Assembly: GCA_017163975.1 (NCBI GenBank)
Contig: JAFFSR010000347.1
Span: 10,130,001-10,194,000, forward strand
Direction of reading: 5' to 3'
From: Anastatus disparis
Taxonomy: Eukaryota > Arthropoda > Insecta > Hymenoptera > Eupelmidae
Length of the DNA stretch: 64,000 nt
The stretch's first letter is position 1, and the number at the start of each line of letters is the position of its first letter. A program made the position numbers and the translations under genes. Of this stretch, positions 23,528 through 34,576 are shown piece after piece. Below the pieces are notes generated by a model that had not been told where the DNA came from, searched no databases, and saw only the letters and a program-made list of their open reading frames with translations.

Positions 23528-24360
23528 TCATTTTTTGGCTTCTACTGGCCTGAGTAAAGTCAGCTGCGCCTCGTTTGTAATGGGAATAAGTTCACCTTTA
23601 GCATAAGGACGCATACAAACCGTGAGGTTCCTAATTATCGGTCGCTGGTAATTCAGCTCTTTGTAAAGAGCATTTGCTTTCTTCAGCAACGAGTAGGCCA
23701 GTTTAGGCCAAATCGGGCGAACAAAAATCTTCCCATTGCCACCAACGCCAAACAATTTACCTGCAGTAGTATTACGTAGTTTGGGTGACGCCTCGATGAT
23801 CCTATCACGCACTGCGTCGGAAGAAAATTTACCAACAAGTGAGCGAAATGAATGTGTTCGAGAGCATTCACCCAGCTCGACCTCCATAGGCTCAGGCGGC
23901 AACCATTCACGAGTTTCTAGTAGGAAGTTTGTCCCAAAATTAAGACCCATAGCCTCAAAGATGTTTTTTATTATAGCAAAATATTCAGGCTGAGACATTT
24001 CAACCGTTTCAGAAGCGAAATTTGTGGGCTCAACTGAAAAGGTAGGAGAAACCCATCGAGAAGGACTATAGGATGAAACGTGTTGCCGGTCTACACCCAG
24101 AATAATACTATTAGGAGAGGAGGAGGAGGAGCCTGACTCGGAGCAGCAGCGTCTCCTTGATAACGGCTCGAGGGAGTGAAGTGGAGAGACCGCGCCCCAT
24201 TTTTGAGGGCGCTGATTGGATATCGGAGAGTCTATTGGCTGCGAAGAGGCCAAAACTATATCTTCAGTGACTTTTGCTCGTCGATGATTGTCCGCCGGCT
24301 TACGCTTACAAAGCTTTTCTTTGACACAGTAGACTATTAAGCTTTTACTGAGGAACCACG
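23528..24360 (-). pseudogene. LINE ORF1 nucleic-acid binding protein
   Basis: An open frame from about 24360 down to 23528 without a clear Met; an apparent start at 24253 would be a TTG codon, so the real start is probably upstream or lost. The N-terminal part is basic and Ser-rich. The C-terminal half contains LVGKFSSDAVRDRIIEASPK, KLFGVGGNGKIFVRP and a final LTVCMRPYAKGELIP, the layout of ORF1 proteins in insect LINEs with an RRM/FP-like C-terminal domain. It would coat element RNA. Confidence 0.7.
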
Positions 24361-26062
24361 AACTATTACATTAAATATGATAATATTCATACAATAGCAG
24401 AATTAAAAATAAATTCAACAAGATCTGTAGGAATAGATTTTGCTGGTTCAGTTAAGGATAAAACATGCAAAGGAGCATCTTACACGGATAATTTTGGTTC
24501 CTGGGATAACGTACTCGTCCAAGGCCTCATAAGAATAACTCTACTAGAAGAATATGCTCAAGTAAGTTTAAAAAACAATAAATTACGATTAAACTCAGGA
24601 ACCATATGTAAATTTACAGATGAACACTGCATCGATTCACGAGCAGGCTATACTTTTTGGGAACATTTACCTGCAGAGGAGGGTTTTAAAACAAAATACG
24701 AAACCTTATATAGAAGCCCTGCAAAAATAATAAATTCAGCCAATCAAATCGTATTTATACTGTAAATTCTATTGAGACAACATTTTCATTATCAGCGTTA
24801 AATAATATTAATATTTGTAATAGGATATTAACAAAAACAAAACATCCTAAATTATTTATTTTAAACCTTTCATATAATAAATTATGATTTGATGATAATA
24901 ATGAAATGAGAAAAGAAGTAACGAACTTAGATATATTTACTTACGTGAATTCTAAATTTGTATATATAGAAAAACATTTTAGGGCTGATCTTAAAGATTT
25001 ATATTTTAATATCTTTAAAGAAAAATGCGAAATTGAGAAAAAAATAATACGCGAATCTCTATCCCTTGCATCCATAGCTCCCGATGAATTTGCCTATAAT
25101 ATCATGCAAAAACCTGGGTAAATAGCTAAACTTGCTGGAGAAGTAGTACGTGTAATAAAATGTTCACCAGTAGAAGTACAATTAAAACACACAAACAAGT
25201 GTTATATTCAACTTCCTGTAACAACAAAAAATGAGACATGGTTTTTAACACCGAAAACACATATTTTATTGAAATCAGGTTCTGAAATAAATTGTAATTC
25301 AATCATTCCACAATATTATGAAATTGGGGAAGATTGGATAAATCTTTTACCAAAACCAAGGACAACAAAAAATATTGTAAAAATTTTAAGACCAAATACT
25401 CAAACTTCATGGATGCCTAAAAAAATAACATCACTGGCAACTAGTGGCATTTATTCTCAAGAAGACTTACAGGAACTACAACAACATATAATGTTCCCTT
25501 ACGAAAAAGCAGCTTTATTAAATGCTATAGCGAGAGGAATTCGGGGTGAAGAAAATTCAAGAGGAGATTTATTAAGTAATTTACTAACAGAAAATACTTT
25601 ATCAAATATAGCAGAAAACACCTGGAAAAAATTCATAAATAAACTGACAACATTTGGGTCAATAAGTTCAGCTATAATAATGATTTTAATCATTTTTCAT
25701 ATAATTAAATTAATTATGGATACTATTATAAAAGGATATACTCTTCATACAATATATGGCTGGTCCATACATTTATTAGGAGCCATTTTTAGCTCCATTA
25801 CGCATTTAATAATTATATTAAATAATAATCAAATGAAGAAATACCAAGATATGAAGAAATAGAATTGAAGGAAGTGAAAATAGAAAAGCCAGTCATATTA
25901 GAACCCATGGTTTTACAATCTCCTTTGCCTCGACCAACGCCTCCACCATTACCAAATAAATCACCCTATATAACACTACCTTCCACAAGTACATCTACTC
26001 CTCCTAAACAAACATCTCAAGAACCAAAAGAGATTCGATTATTTAGTATTAGTCGTAATTAG
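24361..26062 (+). pseudogene. Fossil of a chuvirus-like (Jingchuvirales-type) envelope glycoprotein
   Basis: In three frames the plus strand reads as a class-III-like viral glycoprotein. The N-terminal block has KTCKGASYTDNFGSWDN, then a paired-Cys RAGYTFWEHLP and YETLYRS segment (24450-24720). The middle block (24906-25250) is helical and ends in NKCYIQLPV. The C-terminal block (25269-25862) has EINCNSIIPQYYE, ATSGIYSQEDLQEL, HIMFPYEKAALLNAIARG, a hydrophobic membrane segment (about 25665-25715) and further hydrophobic stretches, followed by a Pro-rich tail (25865-26062). Stops or shifts lie near 24763, 24890, 25120 and 25862, so it is a relic. From family knowledge, such glycoproteins are common endogenous viral elements in arthropods and some were taken up by BEL/Pao retrotransposons. 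A baculovirus-F-like origin is the main alternative. Confidence 0.65.
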
Positions 26063-26333
26063 TTTTTTTTTTTTTTTTTTTTTTAAAAAAAATATATATA
26101 TATAGTAATAAATTTCATAATTTAAAAAAAAATATAAAATCAGTCCATAAATGTCGTTCTATTAAATAAGCATTATCATATATATAATCAAATACATATA
26201 AATATAGCTAATAATAATTATTTGTTAATTATATAAAAACAATTAGTAAAACTTTTTAATTATGATTTGAAATAGATCTTATATACATAATATTCAAAAT
26301 TATGCATACTTCATTGTGTTGTGTTACATAAAA

Positions 26334-26893
26334 GAATGAACGACACTATGCGCGTGTGTCATTCACCTAAACGTGTAATATCAAATGGCATCGTAAGCAT
26401 ATTTGATCTAACAATAAAAAAAAAGAAACAACACATGATCGATGTACGATACACATCTATAGTAAAGCGATTATAAATTTTATTTAATTTATTTTTCTGC
26501 GTGTCATTTATTTATATACTTTAGTAAGCATATATTTCATTTAAATTTTAGATATTATCCATTGAAATCTTAACCTTCTACGAATACATGTAAAAAAGAT
26601 AAGGTGGAAACTAAGATAATAAAAAATTCTTTTTTGTTAATTATCCTTCAAGTTGCATTATTTAGCATATTATTGTTTAAGAAGTAATCTAACAAAAAAT
26701 GTAGAGTAAAGTTATAATTTTATAAGAGATGACTCTTTTATGAAACTAGAATTTAAAAATTTGATACTTTAAGTTTATTAAGCGGTCATTTTTGCGTTTA
26801 TTGTAGAACAATCCTTTTGTTTTATTTACTGAATCGTTTCCGATTCAACTTTGTGTGGGAAGGGGTGAATGACACTAATTATATGCCGTTCAT
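26334..26893. repeat. Possible foldback element
   Basis: TGAACGACACTATGCG followed by GTGTCATTCACC (26337-26373) is matched in inverse orientation by GGTGAATGACAC followed by ATATGCCGTTCATA (26864-26895). The interior is AT-rich and non-coding. The word TGTCATTCACCTA recurs at 27281. Confidence 0.45.
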
Positions 26894-27844
26894 ATATGTT
26901 TAAGTTTTATACAACATAGCATATTTCAGAAGTATATTTTTAAAATTAAACAAAATTATAATTTATCAGATAACTTATCATTAAAAAAATAATTATTTAA
27001 AAATATCTAATACACTTATTATTTTATTTTTCTTTTCTGCAATATAAAAATTTTACGATTCATCAAATTTGAAATGAATGATAATAAAAAAATCTGAATT
27101 TAACATTATTATTACAATCTATGAAATGTATAAATTTTTCTCTTTATATCATTATTAAACAGTGAAAGGTTAAGAAATGTAAAGGAAAAAAAAAGAAAAA
27201 AATAGAGACAACAAACAATTTATATTCATATATAATAATTTATGTAACGAGTCAAAAGAAAAATCTAAATCGCACAACTACATGTCATTCACCTATATTT
27301 TGTAAGACATATCGCATTGTCATTTTATTTTGCTAAATTGCATTAGCAATATGTTATTCACCTCTTGTAAAACACACCAAAATCATTGTAAAATACATTT
27401 TACTACTTATTACAATTATTTATATACAATCTTTGAGCCCCAAGGTATACGAGATGAAACGTACCCTTGTGTATTTATTCAAATAGAAAAATATGTATAT
27501 TTATCAATTGAGCTTGTAATAATTATCTGTAAATTGTTCGATAACTGTTTTGTTTTTAGGATTGCCTATCCTTCTGATATGCAATCTCTTGAGCCCCAAC
27601 GTGTTACGTCACAACGTATCCTTATATATTATTTTTAACTTACAATCGTTAAAATATCTTTTTACTAACATGATATTGATGAACTAATTAAACAGTCATC
27701 GAACAATAAAAGAATGTGTCAACCTAAGCAGTAAAGAAACTTTAAGTTGATATTAAGCAACAAAATTCGTTACTTCAAAATTACTAAATCATAAAACAAG
27801 CAAGCTCCACTTATTTTGTAATGAAATCATGTCAAGATAAATCT

Positions 27845-28222
27845 TATAAAAGCCAACTGCAATTAACGACAGGGGGCACTACCCCAGGATCATCGTTGGT
27901 ACCAAGTCGTAAATCCTGTAATTCAAATTTAAATTCAAATTCAAATTCAAATAAAGTTCTTGTATTCAATATTAATTATTTTTACAAGTGTCAATAAATA
28001 TCTTAAAAGTTTCTTATATTCGACTCGAGTCTTATTTCGAATCGTGCCTATATCTATTCTTTGTCTGTCTGTATCCAACCTTCATCTACTTGAATCAATT
28101 AAGGTAAGAATATTCAATTTATATATTCTCTATTCAAATACTCTAAATAAATATTCTTCAATATATTTCAATTGTGAGAAACGGTTTACTCAATTAAATA
28201 TTGGTGGAGTTCAATTCACCAC
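27845..28222 (+). promoter_or_regulatory. LTR-like segment: TATA box, AATAAA, splice donor, hairpin
   Basis: TATAAAAG (27845-27852) is followed by a GGGG/CCCC hairpin (27873-27886), a run of AAATTC hexamers and AATAAA (27950-27955), the compact arrangement of a retroelement U3-R-U5. Further on, AAGGTAAGAAT (about 28101) looks like a splice donor, and TGGTGGAGTTC (about 28203) could be a primer-binding site. It may be the LTR of an element that carried the upstream glycoprotein; no partner LTR was found, so this is tentative. Confidence 0.3.
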
Positions 28223-28349
28223 TAGATTATACATATATTTATCTTTCATGATTATAATTTAATAATAAATTCAATTATTTCAAATTAATTCAGATTCATA
28301 TTTAAAATCATACAAAAATATTCAACATAATAAAATCATACACTTTTAT

Positions 28350-31208
28350 TTAGTCCTGGTGAAAGCCAGGACTTAACAATGCAATACATTTCCCCAATAT
28401 TCCCTTTTTTATTACTGAATTTTTAAATTCTTCTACTTTTTGATAAAATACTTTTATTATGATATGTGGTCTATCTATTGCATTTTTATAAATTTTCAAG
28501 TTTTCAGTTATTTCTTTCCAATGTGGGTTACAGGTCATAGTTACAAGAAGGTCAGGTTACTACGATAATTTACAAGTGTCATTAGGTCAATGTAATTTTG
28601 TTTTGAGAATCGTGACTTCCTGTAAAGTTTGACGGTAATATTACCATTTTTCCAATTTTTGAAGAATCTAATTTTTTTTGTTATGTAAATAGTCCATAAC
28701 ACCTTTGTAACAATCACTTCTTAATATGTTCTGGTTTTTTCGTATGAAATATAATTTAGAGGTTTTAACTTTTTCAAACGCATCAACAATAAACTGTTGA
28801 AATGATTTTCCCAAATTAAGGAATGGATTAAATTCATTTCTAACACTAAATCTATAATTATGAAATTTCAAATTCGAAATATCAGATTTTTCAAGTTTAC
28901 TTTTCATATTTGGCATCCATCTAAAACCACCATTAGGATGAATCAGCGTATATGTGATAGGATCTGTATGTTTGCTAACTGTCGGTATACTATTTGGTTT
29001 ATCATACTTAGAGTGAATGACAATATCACGTTTAATAGGAGGAAGATCGTCTTCTCCAACATATACTATTGCAACTTCATTACAGGTAGGTAGATTATAT
29101 CTTTTTTTATCCAAATTATTGTAGCGGACAATAGACATAGTAACAGTTCTTGGAGGACAATAGATTTTCGCACATTATCGTAGTTCTTCTTCTTCCACTT
29201 TATGCACCATTTTATAGGCTTTAGCATAAGGGTTAATGTCTCTTATCAAGATATCTAAATGTTTTAATAATGTTGAATTTATATTAAACTTATATCGTTC
29301 AATCGTTGCCATTTCATTATCTAAAATATATAATTGTTCATATTTACGTGCTTCATCTTTATTAGAATGTAACGCATATACATTATGGTAAATTTGTCTA
29401 CATATTCTAATAACTTGTGATCCTTTATCCGGCAATGTATCAAAATTGGCACCGGAATTTGCGAATGCTAAAGCATCATTGCACAATCTAACATTTTGTC
29501 GAAAATCAATAATTTCTTCCATTAATTCAGTTGCTAAAAACTTTAATTGTTCTGGATAAGGGGGATTTTCTAGCAATTCTACTTCACCTTTATGACAACA
29601 ATTAGAGAAATCGTTACTTTTAGTGTATACGAAAGCAATATGTTTTGCATCACAATAAACACATGTCATGGGACCAGTGTTATTTTCAGATATGAGATTT
29701 TCATCGAAATATATATTTGCTATACAACCAATCAGTTTTAAATTGATTTTTTCATTAAATTTCTTTAATTTTTTTTCTACTCTGCCCTTTATTGTTTTAT
29801 CAATAACTTTGTTCAATACGATATTATGATCGTTATTGTAATTATTATTATTGTAATTTTCATTATAATTATTGTCTTCAATTTTCAATCGTTTACACTT
29901 AATAAATAATATCTTCAATTGATAAGAATCATATATATGTTTTCGCTTTTTTTGATCTATTGGCTTATTTATTGTAGTATCATTATTAACATGTTTATTG
30001 TCATCAATTTCTATTTGTTTACACCTTGTGCGTGATTTTTTCAATTGGTAACAATCATTTTTTACTTGTGTTTTTTTAATAATATCGGCATTTTCCAATT
30101 TTTGATTTTTAATTCGTACCATTCTTTCATATTCATTATATTGTTCACTAATAACTTTTCTATAAGTCTCTTTTTTGCATAATTTTTCTTTTTTATGCAA
30201 TTTTTTCAATTTATTAGTGTTTCTATTCGCAATTGATTTTATTTTTCATATCTTAATATTTTCAATTTTTTTTATATATATAACATTGTTCTTCTTCCAT
30301 TTTTATGTAAGCTTTTTTCTCACGTGTAGCTTAATTTGTACGTATTTGTTCCATTTTATCAGTAACCTTTTTTATCTTTGCTTTCAGTTTTGTTGTTTTT
30401 AGTATTTTTTAATTTTTTTTTTATATTCATTGGGTTGTTTTTCTTTAATTTTTATATAATCTTCTTTTTTACGTAAAGCTTCATTTGCTCGTTTTTGTAC
30501 CAATTAATCGAAACTCATTTTTTCCTTGAATTTCAATTATGTGATCTTAGTATTTTCTAATTTTTCTTTATATTATTTTGGTTTTTTTTTCAATTTTTAT
30601 ATAAGCTTCTTCCTTACATAAAGCTTCATTCGCACTGTTTGTTCCAATTTATCAATACTCATTTCTTCCTTGAATTTCAATTTTGTTATCTTAGTATTTT
30701 CCAATTTTTCTTTATATTTTTCTGGTTGTTTTTCTTCAATTTTTATAAAAGCTTTTTTCTTACGTAAAGCCTCATTCGCACGTATTTGTTACAATTTATT
30801 AGTACTCATTGTTACCTTGAATTTCAATTTTGTTATCTGAGTATTTTCTAATTTTTCTTCATATTTTTTCGATTGTTGTTCTTTAATTTTTATATCAGAT
30901 TCTTTCTTGCGTGAACCCTCATTTGCACGTATTTGTTCTAATTTATCAGTACTTATTGTTTCCTTAAATTGCCATTTTGTTATCTTAGTATTTTCTAATT
31001 TCTGTTTATATTTATTTGGTTGTCCTTTTTTCATTTTCATATGATCTTTTTTCTTACGTAAAGTTTCATGAACACGTCTGAGTTCTAATTTATCATTACT
31101 TTTTTTTTCTTGCATTTTCATAATAATGTCTTTTTCTGAAATTTTTTTATTTTTATGTGATTGTTCTGTTACCATTTTCCTATTAACGGGATGTTGGAGC
31201 TGCAGCAA
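28350..31208 (-). pseudogene. Helitron Rep/helicase gene, N-terminal part only, broken
   Basis: Helitrons transpose by rolling-circle replication with a HUH Rep nuclease fused to a Pif1 helicase. The minus strand shows, 5' to 3': Lys/Glu-rich repeats of about 42 residues (30240-31160, with words like KYEEKLENTQITKLKFK); the conserved N-terminal block (29175-30209) with MTCVYCDAKH, NCCHKGEVEL and DALAFANSGANFDTLP; a middle block (28668-29138) with RYNLPTCNEVAIVYVGED, HPNGGFRWMP and ILRSDCYKGVMDYL; and the start of the Rep domain (28350-28538) with TCNPHWKEI and DRPHIIIKVF. The HUH motif and all of the helicase are absent beyond 28350. Frame breaks separate each block. It is inactive. Confidence 0.85.
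28351..28374. other. Perfect hairpin at the truncation point of the Rep gene
   Basis: AGTCCTGG and CCAGGACT are separated by 6 bases. It sits exactly where Helitron Rep similarity ends. Helitron 3' ends carry a GC-rich hairpin near a terminal CTRR; on the minus strand CTAA overlaps the end of this stem, which is not the canonical spacing. Confidence 0.5.
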
Positions 31209-31287
31209 TTGAGTTTTGCTTTTTTTATTTTATCAATATCTTTTTTAATTCATACATTAAACAAATATAATGACTTGTCCGCACTTA

Positions 31288-31449
31288 AGCTATATTAATA
31301 CAATCATTTTTGTTAAAATGAAAAATCATTTAAACTCGTTATTTTTTTATGAGCTTGGATTGAAAATTAGCTATATTAATACAATCATTTTTGTTAAAAT
31401 GAAAAATCATTTAAACTCGTTATTTTTTTATGAGCTTGGATTGAAAATT
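31288..31449 (+). repeat. Two perfect tandem copies of 81 bp
   Basis: AGCTATATTAATACAATCAT at 31288 recurs at 31369 and the full 81 bp repeat with no visible difference, so the duplication is recent. It lies between the Helitron N-terminal repeats and the ULP1-like gene. The phrase TTGTCCGCACT recurs at 31275 and 31544. Confidence 0.9.
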
Positions 31450-31701
31450 AGATATCAAACTCGATAAACCTAACCTTAAAATACGATACATTGAAAGTTT
31501 TTATTATAACTTTATATGTATAATATTTTGGTGGATTTCTTGATTTGTCCGCACTAGAGTTTAATCTTATAAATTTTTACTTTGTAGCAAAATAAACTCG
31601 ATTTAACGCATCACTTATTCATAAGTTAGTATTGGAAATATTATTAGAAGACGGGCAGCTTCGTCATGCTCTTAAGTCCTGTTACAAATAAAGCTTCTTT
31701 T

Positions 31702-31842
31702 TTATCTATTCCTTTTGATTAATTCAATCTTAACTGTGCTAATTTTATTATCGTTATAATTTAAGTGGATATCATCGATTTCCATTATATCATCATCTGG
31801 TTTTTGAAAATTTGTATCTGAAATGTCACTGTTAATTTCCAT
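31702..31842 (-). CDS. Small acidic ORF next to ULP1-like gene
   Basis: A 46-codon frame starting MEINSDISDTNFQKPDDDIM, rich in Asp/Ile/Asn, begins 9 bp downstream of the ULP1-like stop on the same strand. No family is recognised. It could be an old C-terminal extension of the peptidase displaced by a stop, or chance. Confidence 0.25.
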   Translation of the reverse strand: MEINSDISDTNFQKPDDDIMEIDDIHLNYNDNKISTVKIELIKRNR

Positions 31843-31851
31843 TAAAATTGT

Positions 31852-32598
31852 TTAATGATTCGAATTCTTTCGTTTACGATACATTTCTATGATCTTTTTT
31901 TGTTCTGCCAATAAATGCATTTGTGAGTTTTTTTCTAATAGTTTAAGCTCGGCGAAATCTAAATTTAATGGTATTTGATTTAGAAGCTGCTCATAACAAA
32001 AACTCCTCCTCAGCATATTCGGTGGATTATCGTAATTAATATTTGCAATATTATGATTTTGTAGAACTGAAAACGATCTTATTTGTTGCGCTTTAAAAAT
32101 TCTTGATAAACGTAATCGCATTTGAGAAACATCATATCTTAAACAACATGAACCTAGACTATAAAATATTGCAATAGCAAAAACGATTGCAGAAACGCCA
32201 CAATCATAATTATCTGTTTGTGATTGTACTATTTGGAATACTATGCTCAATTCTGAATTGTTTGGAAATAATCTGTTTATATAAATCTTATATTCATCTC
32301 GTAGATATTTAAGATTCAAACTATCATATATATGAATGACCTTATTATTATAATACACACAAATCCGGTGACCCTTTTCCAAATTTTCGAAAAAAAAACT
32401 GTATAAATTCTCCATTAATCGGTACTGATTTAATATATTGTCTCTTTGAATTAGTGAAGTTAATTGCATGTTAAATGAGGTGTACTGGTTTAAAATATTT
32501 TTAAATTCTAATATATGAATATTTGTTAACATGAAATAAATTCCACTATACAATCCCTGTCCTTTAACAATCAATTTATCTTTCTCAGTCAAAATCAT
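31852..32598 (-). CDS. ULP1/C48-like cysteine peptidase, Helitron-linked
   Basis: An uninterrupted 248-codon frame with ATG at 32598. The catalytic pattern is His in EKGHRICVYY, Asp in IHIYDSL, Gln in VQSQT and Cys in YDCGVS, the order of adenain/ULP1 peptidases. The usual Trp after the active-site His is Arg here. The N-terminal LTEKDKLIVKGQGLY has a counterpart upstream of 10747 in the paralogue, and the C-terminus is a Leu/Lys-rich helix. It lies directly upstream of, and on the same strand as, the Helitron Rep relic, suggesting that one element carried both. It is the most intact protein gene of the Helitron group in the window. Confidence 0.75.
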   Translation of the reverse strand: MILTEKDKLIVKGQGLYSGIYFMLTNIHILEFKNILNQYTSFNMQLTSLIQRDNILNQYRLMENLYSFFFENLEKGHRICVYYNNKVIHIYDSLNLKYLRDEYKIYINRLFPNNSELSIVFQIVQSQTDNYDCGVSAIVFAIAIFYSLGSCCLRYDVSQMRLRLSRIFKAQQIRSFSVLQNHNIANINYDNPPNMLRRSFCYEQLLNQIPLNLDFAELKLLEKNSQMHLLAEQKKIIEMYRKRKNSNH

Positions 32599-32852
32599 TA
32601 TTAAAAATTAAAATTCTTTTCAAAATTTTAATTCATTTTTTATGAACCCTTTTTAAAGATATTCACAAAAGAATTGCTTTTATATTAACTAATTTAATTT
32701 ACTGCCTTTTTACTTGAAAAGCTAAAAAATAAAAGAAATAATGAAAAATGCTATGAATTAATTGTTATATAATGAATAAATAATAATAAAATTTGTAGAA
32801 ATAATATAACGATAAAAAATGGTTATTTTCGGCAATCATACATTTATATATA

Positions 32853-33874
32853 TGGGATATTTCACACCAACTGGAAGAGCAAAAAAATAAAAATCGCTGA
32901 AACTCTAAGAATATATTCCGTTTGTTACCCAAAATTTGTAAAAAAAATTCCAAGGATTTAAATTGGAAGTATCAAGAGCCATAGATCCTTGAAATTTGGG
33001 AATTTTTCAAAATTTTTAGAATAGTCCCAACTTAATCATTTTTTTCTGAAAATCCTGATGTTTTAGAGAGAAATTCATAAGAATACTCCTCGTTGTAAAT
33101 GAAGAGAAAAGTTAGCATGATTTTCTACAGACCTAAATTTTGAAGTTTTCTGGTTCTTACATGTATTACATGGTAATTAAAATTACTCATTGCTTGCCAC
33201 TTTAGAAATTGCTTCTCAAAGGCTAATATTCTTCTATTTTTTATTAACTTTAAAATAAATTTTTGATTGTTTAAGAAAGAGCCACTTATAAGGAGTTATG
33301 ACAGTTTGAAATATATATTTTAATATATGATTTATTTTTCATATTGAATAAAAATGTATATTTTCATGTTTGAATAATTTTTATATTAAAAATAAATTAT
33401 ACATGAAAATATATATTTCAAACTGTCATAACTCCTTATTAATGGCTCTGACTTACATGGTAAAAAATTCATTTAAAAGTTTATGTGAAATAGAAAAAAA
33501 TAAGCCCGCGAAAAGAAATTTCTCAAGTGGCGAACAATGAGTGATTTCAATTACCATGTAATACATATAAGAACCAATAGAAAACTTCAAAATTTAGGCC
33601 TGTGAAGAATCATGCTAACTCTGCTCTTTATTTACAACAAGAAGTATCCTTAAGATTCTCTCTCTAAGACATCAGGATTTTCAAAATAATGATTAAGTTG
33701 GGAGTATTCCAAAAATTTTGAAAAATTTCCAAATTCAAGGATCTATAGCTCTTGATCCTTATAATCTAAATCCTCGCAAATTTTTTTACATCTTTTAGGT
33801 AACAAAAAGAATATATTTTTAGAGTTTCAGAAATTTTTATTTATCTGCTCTTCCAGTTGGTGTGAAATGTCCCA
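32853..33874. mobile_element. Second long palindromic element
   Basis: About 1.02 kb, with arms that are reverse complements from TGGGATATTTCACACCAACT (32853) to the complement ending at 33874 and a symmetry centre near 33363. Its ends resemble those of 251-1910 (TGGG, then TTTCA-A-CAACT, then AAAAAATAAAAATCGCT). It lies next to a TA repeat on the right and has no coding sequence. It abuts repeat copy B. Confidence 0.85.
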
Positions 33875-33875
33875 C

Positions 33876-33878
33876 ATA

Positions 33879-33921
<43 letters not shown>
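33876..33921. repeat. TA microsatellite
   Basis: Uninterrupted TA dinucleotides adjoining the palindromic element. Confidence 0.9.
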
Positions 33922-33924
<3 letters not shown>

Positions 33925-34576
33925 ATCATTAAAAAAAGTTGTTAAAAGAACTAAAATGAAAATTATTTTGAGTAATTTCTAATAATTGTATTCTTCAATT
34001 TATTTACAGTTATTTACGGATATTTGCAGTATCTACATTCGAAAAATGTATAAATGATAATAAACAATCATTATTCATCTTCAGCCTAACGCTTTTTTAT
34101 TGTTATTTACAGTTTTCAATATTTTCTTGTAATCATTTGTTTATTCACAGTATTATTCTACTTTTAAAAAATAATTTTCATACAAGGTGATAAAATGTTT
34201 TAACATAAGATAATATATATATGTTGCATATCACAAGAAAATTTCAACATCAAAAGGAATTCTCAAATGTAAAGAATAAAAAATTAAATTAATAGAATTT
34301 TGAAATTTTAATATGGGAATACTTTTCATAAATCTCTTTTTAATAACTTTGAATAATGGTAAATTTTTTAAATAATTTGTGGAATTGAATGCTAATTAAA
34401 TTTAGTTTTAACATGAAGATAATTATTCAAGTTGGAAATGTATGTAATAAAATAATATAACTATTCATAAGTTATCACTTAATAATAATTTTTTAAACTT
34501 TTTATTCATAGTTTAAAATAATATTAAATATATGATTATCATTTTAATAGTTTTTATAAATTATTATGTAAATTTC

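Larger units (their letters stand above)
20481..24360 (-). mobile_element. LINE-2nd copy: jockey/I-like non-LTR element
   Basis: Minus-strand LINE with ORF1 (23528-24360) and ORF2 (20481-23275), longer and better preserved than the first LINE. Endonuclease, RT and the C-terminal region are all present in order, split by a few frameshifts. The 5' side meets the viral-glycoprotein fossil at about 24360 with no leader, so the 5' end may be truncated there. A related fragment of the same family lies at 50059-51345. Confidence 0.85.
26063..28349. other. AT-rich region downstream of the glycoprotein fossil
   Basis: Begins with a T19 run at 26061-26080. I see no conserved gene. It contains a probable foldback unit (26334-26893), two diverged copies of TTGAGCCCCAA (27430 and 27590), and an LTR-like promoter/poly(A) segment (27845-27955). 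Short frames such as 27330-27638 have no recognisable domain. Confidence 0.5.
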
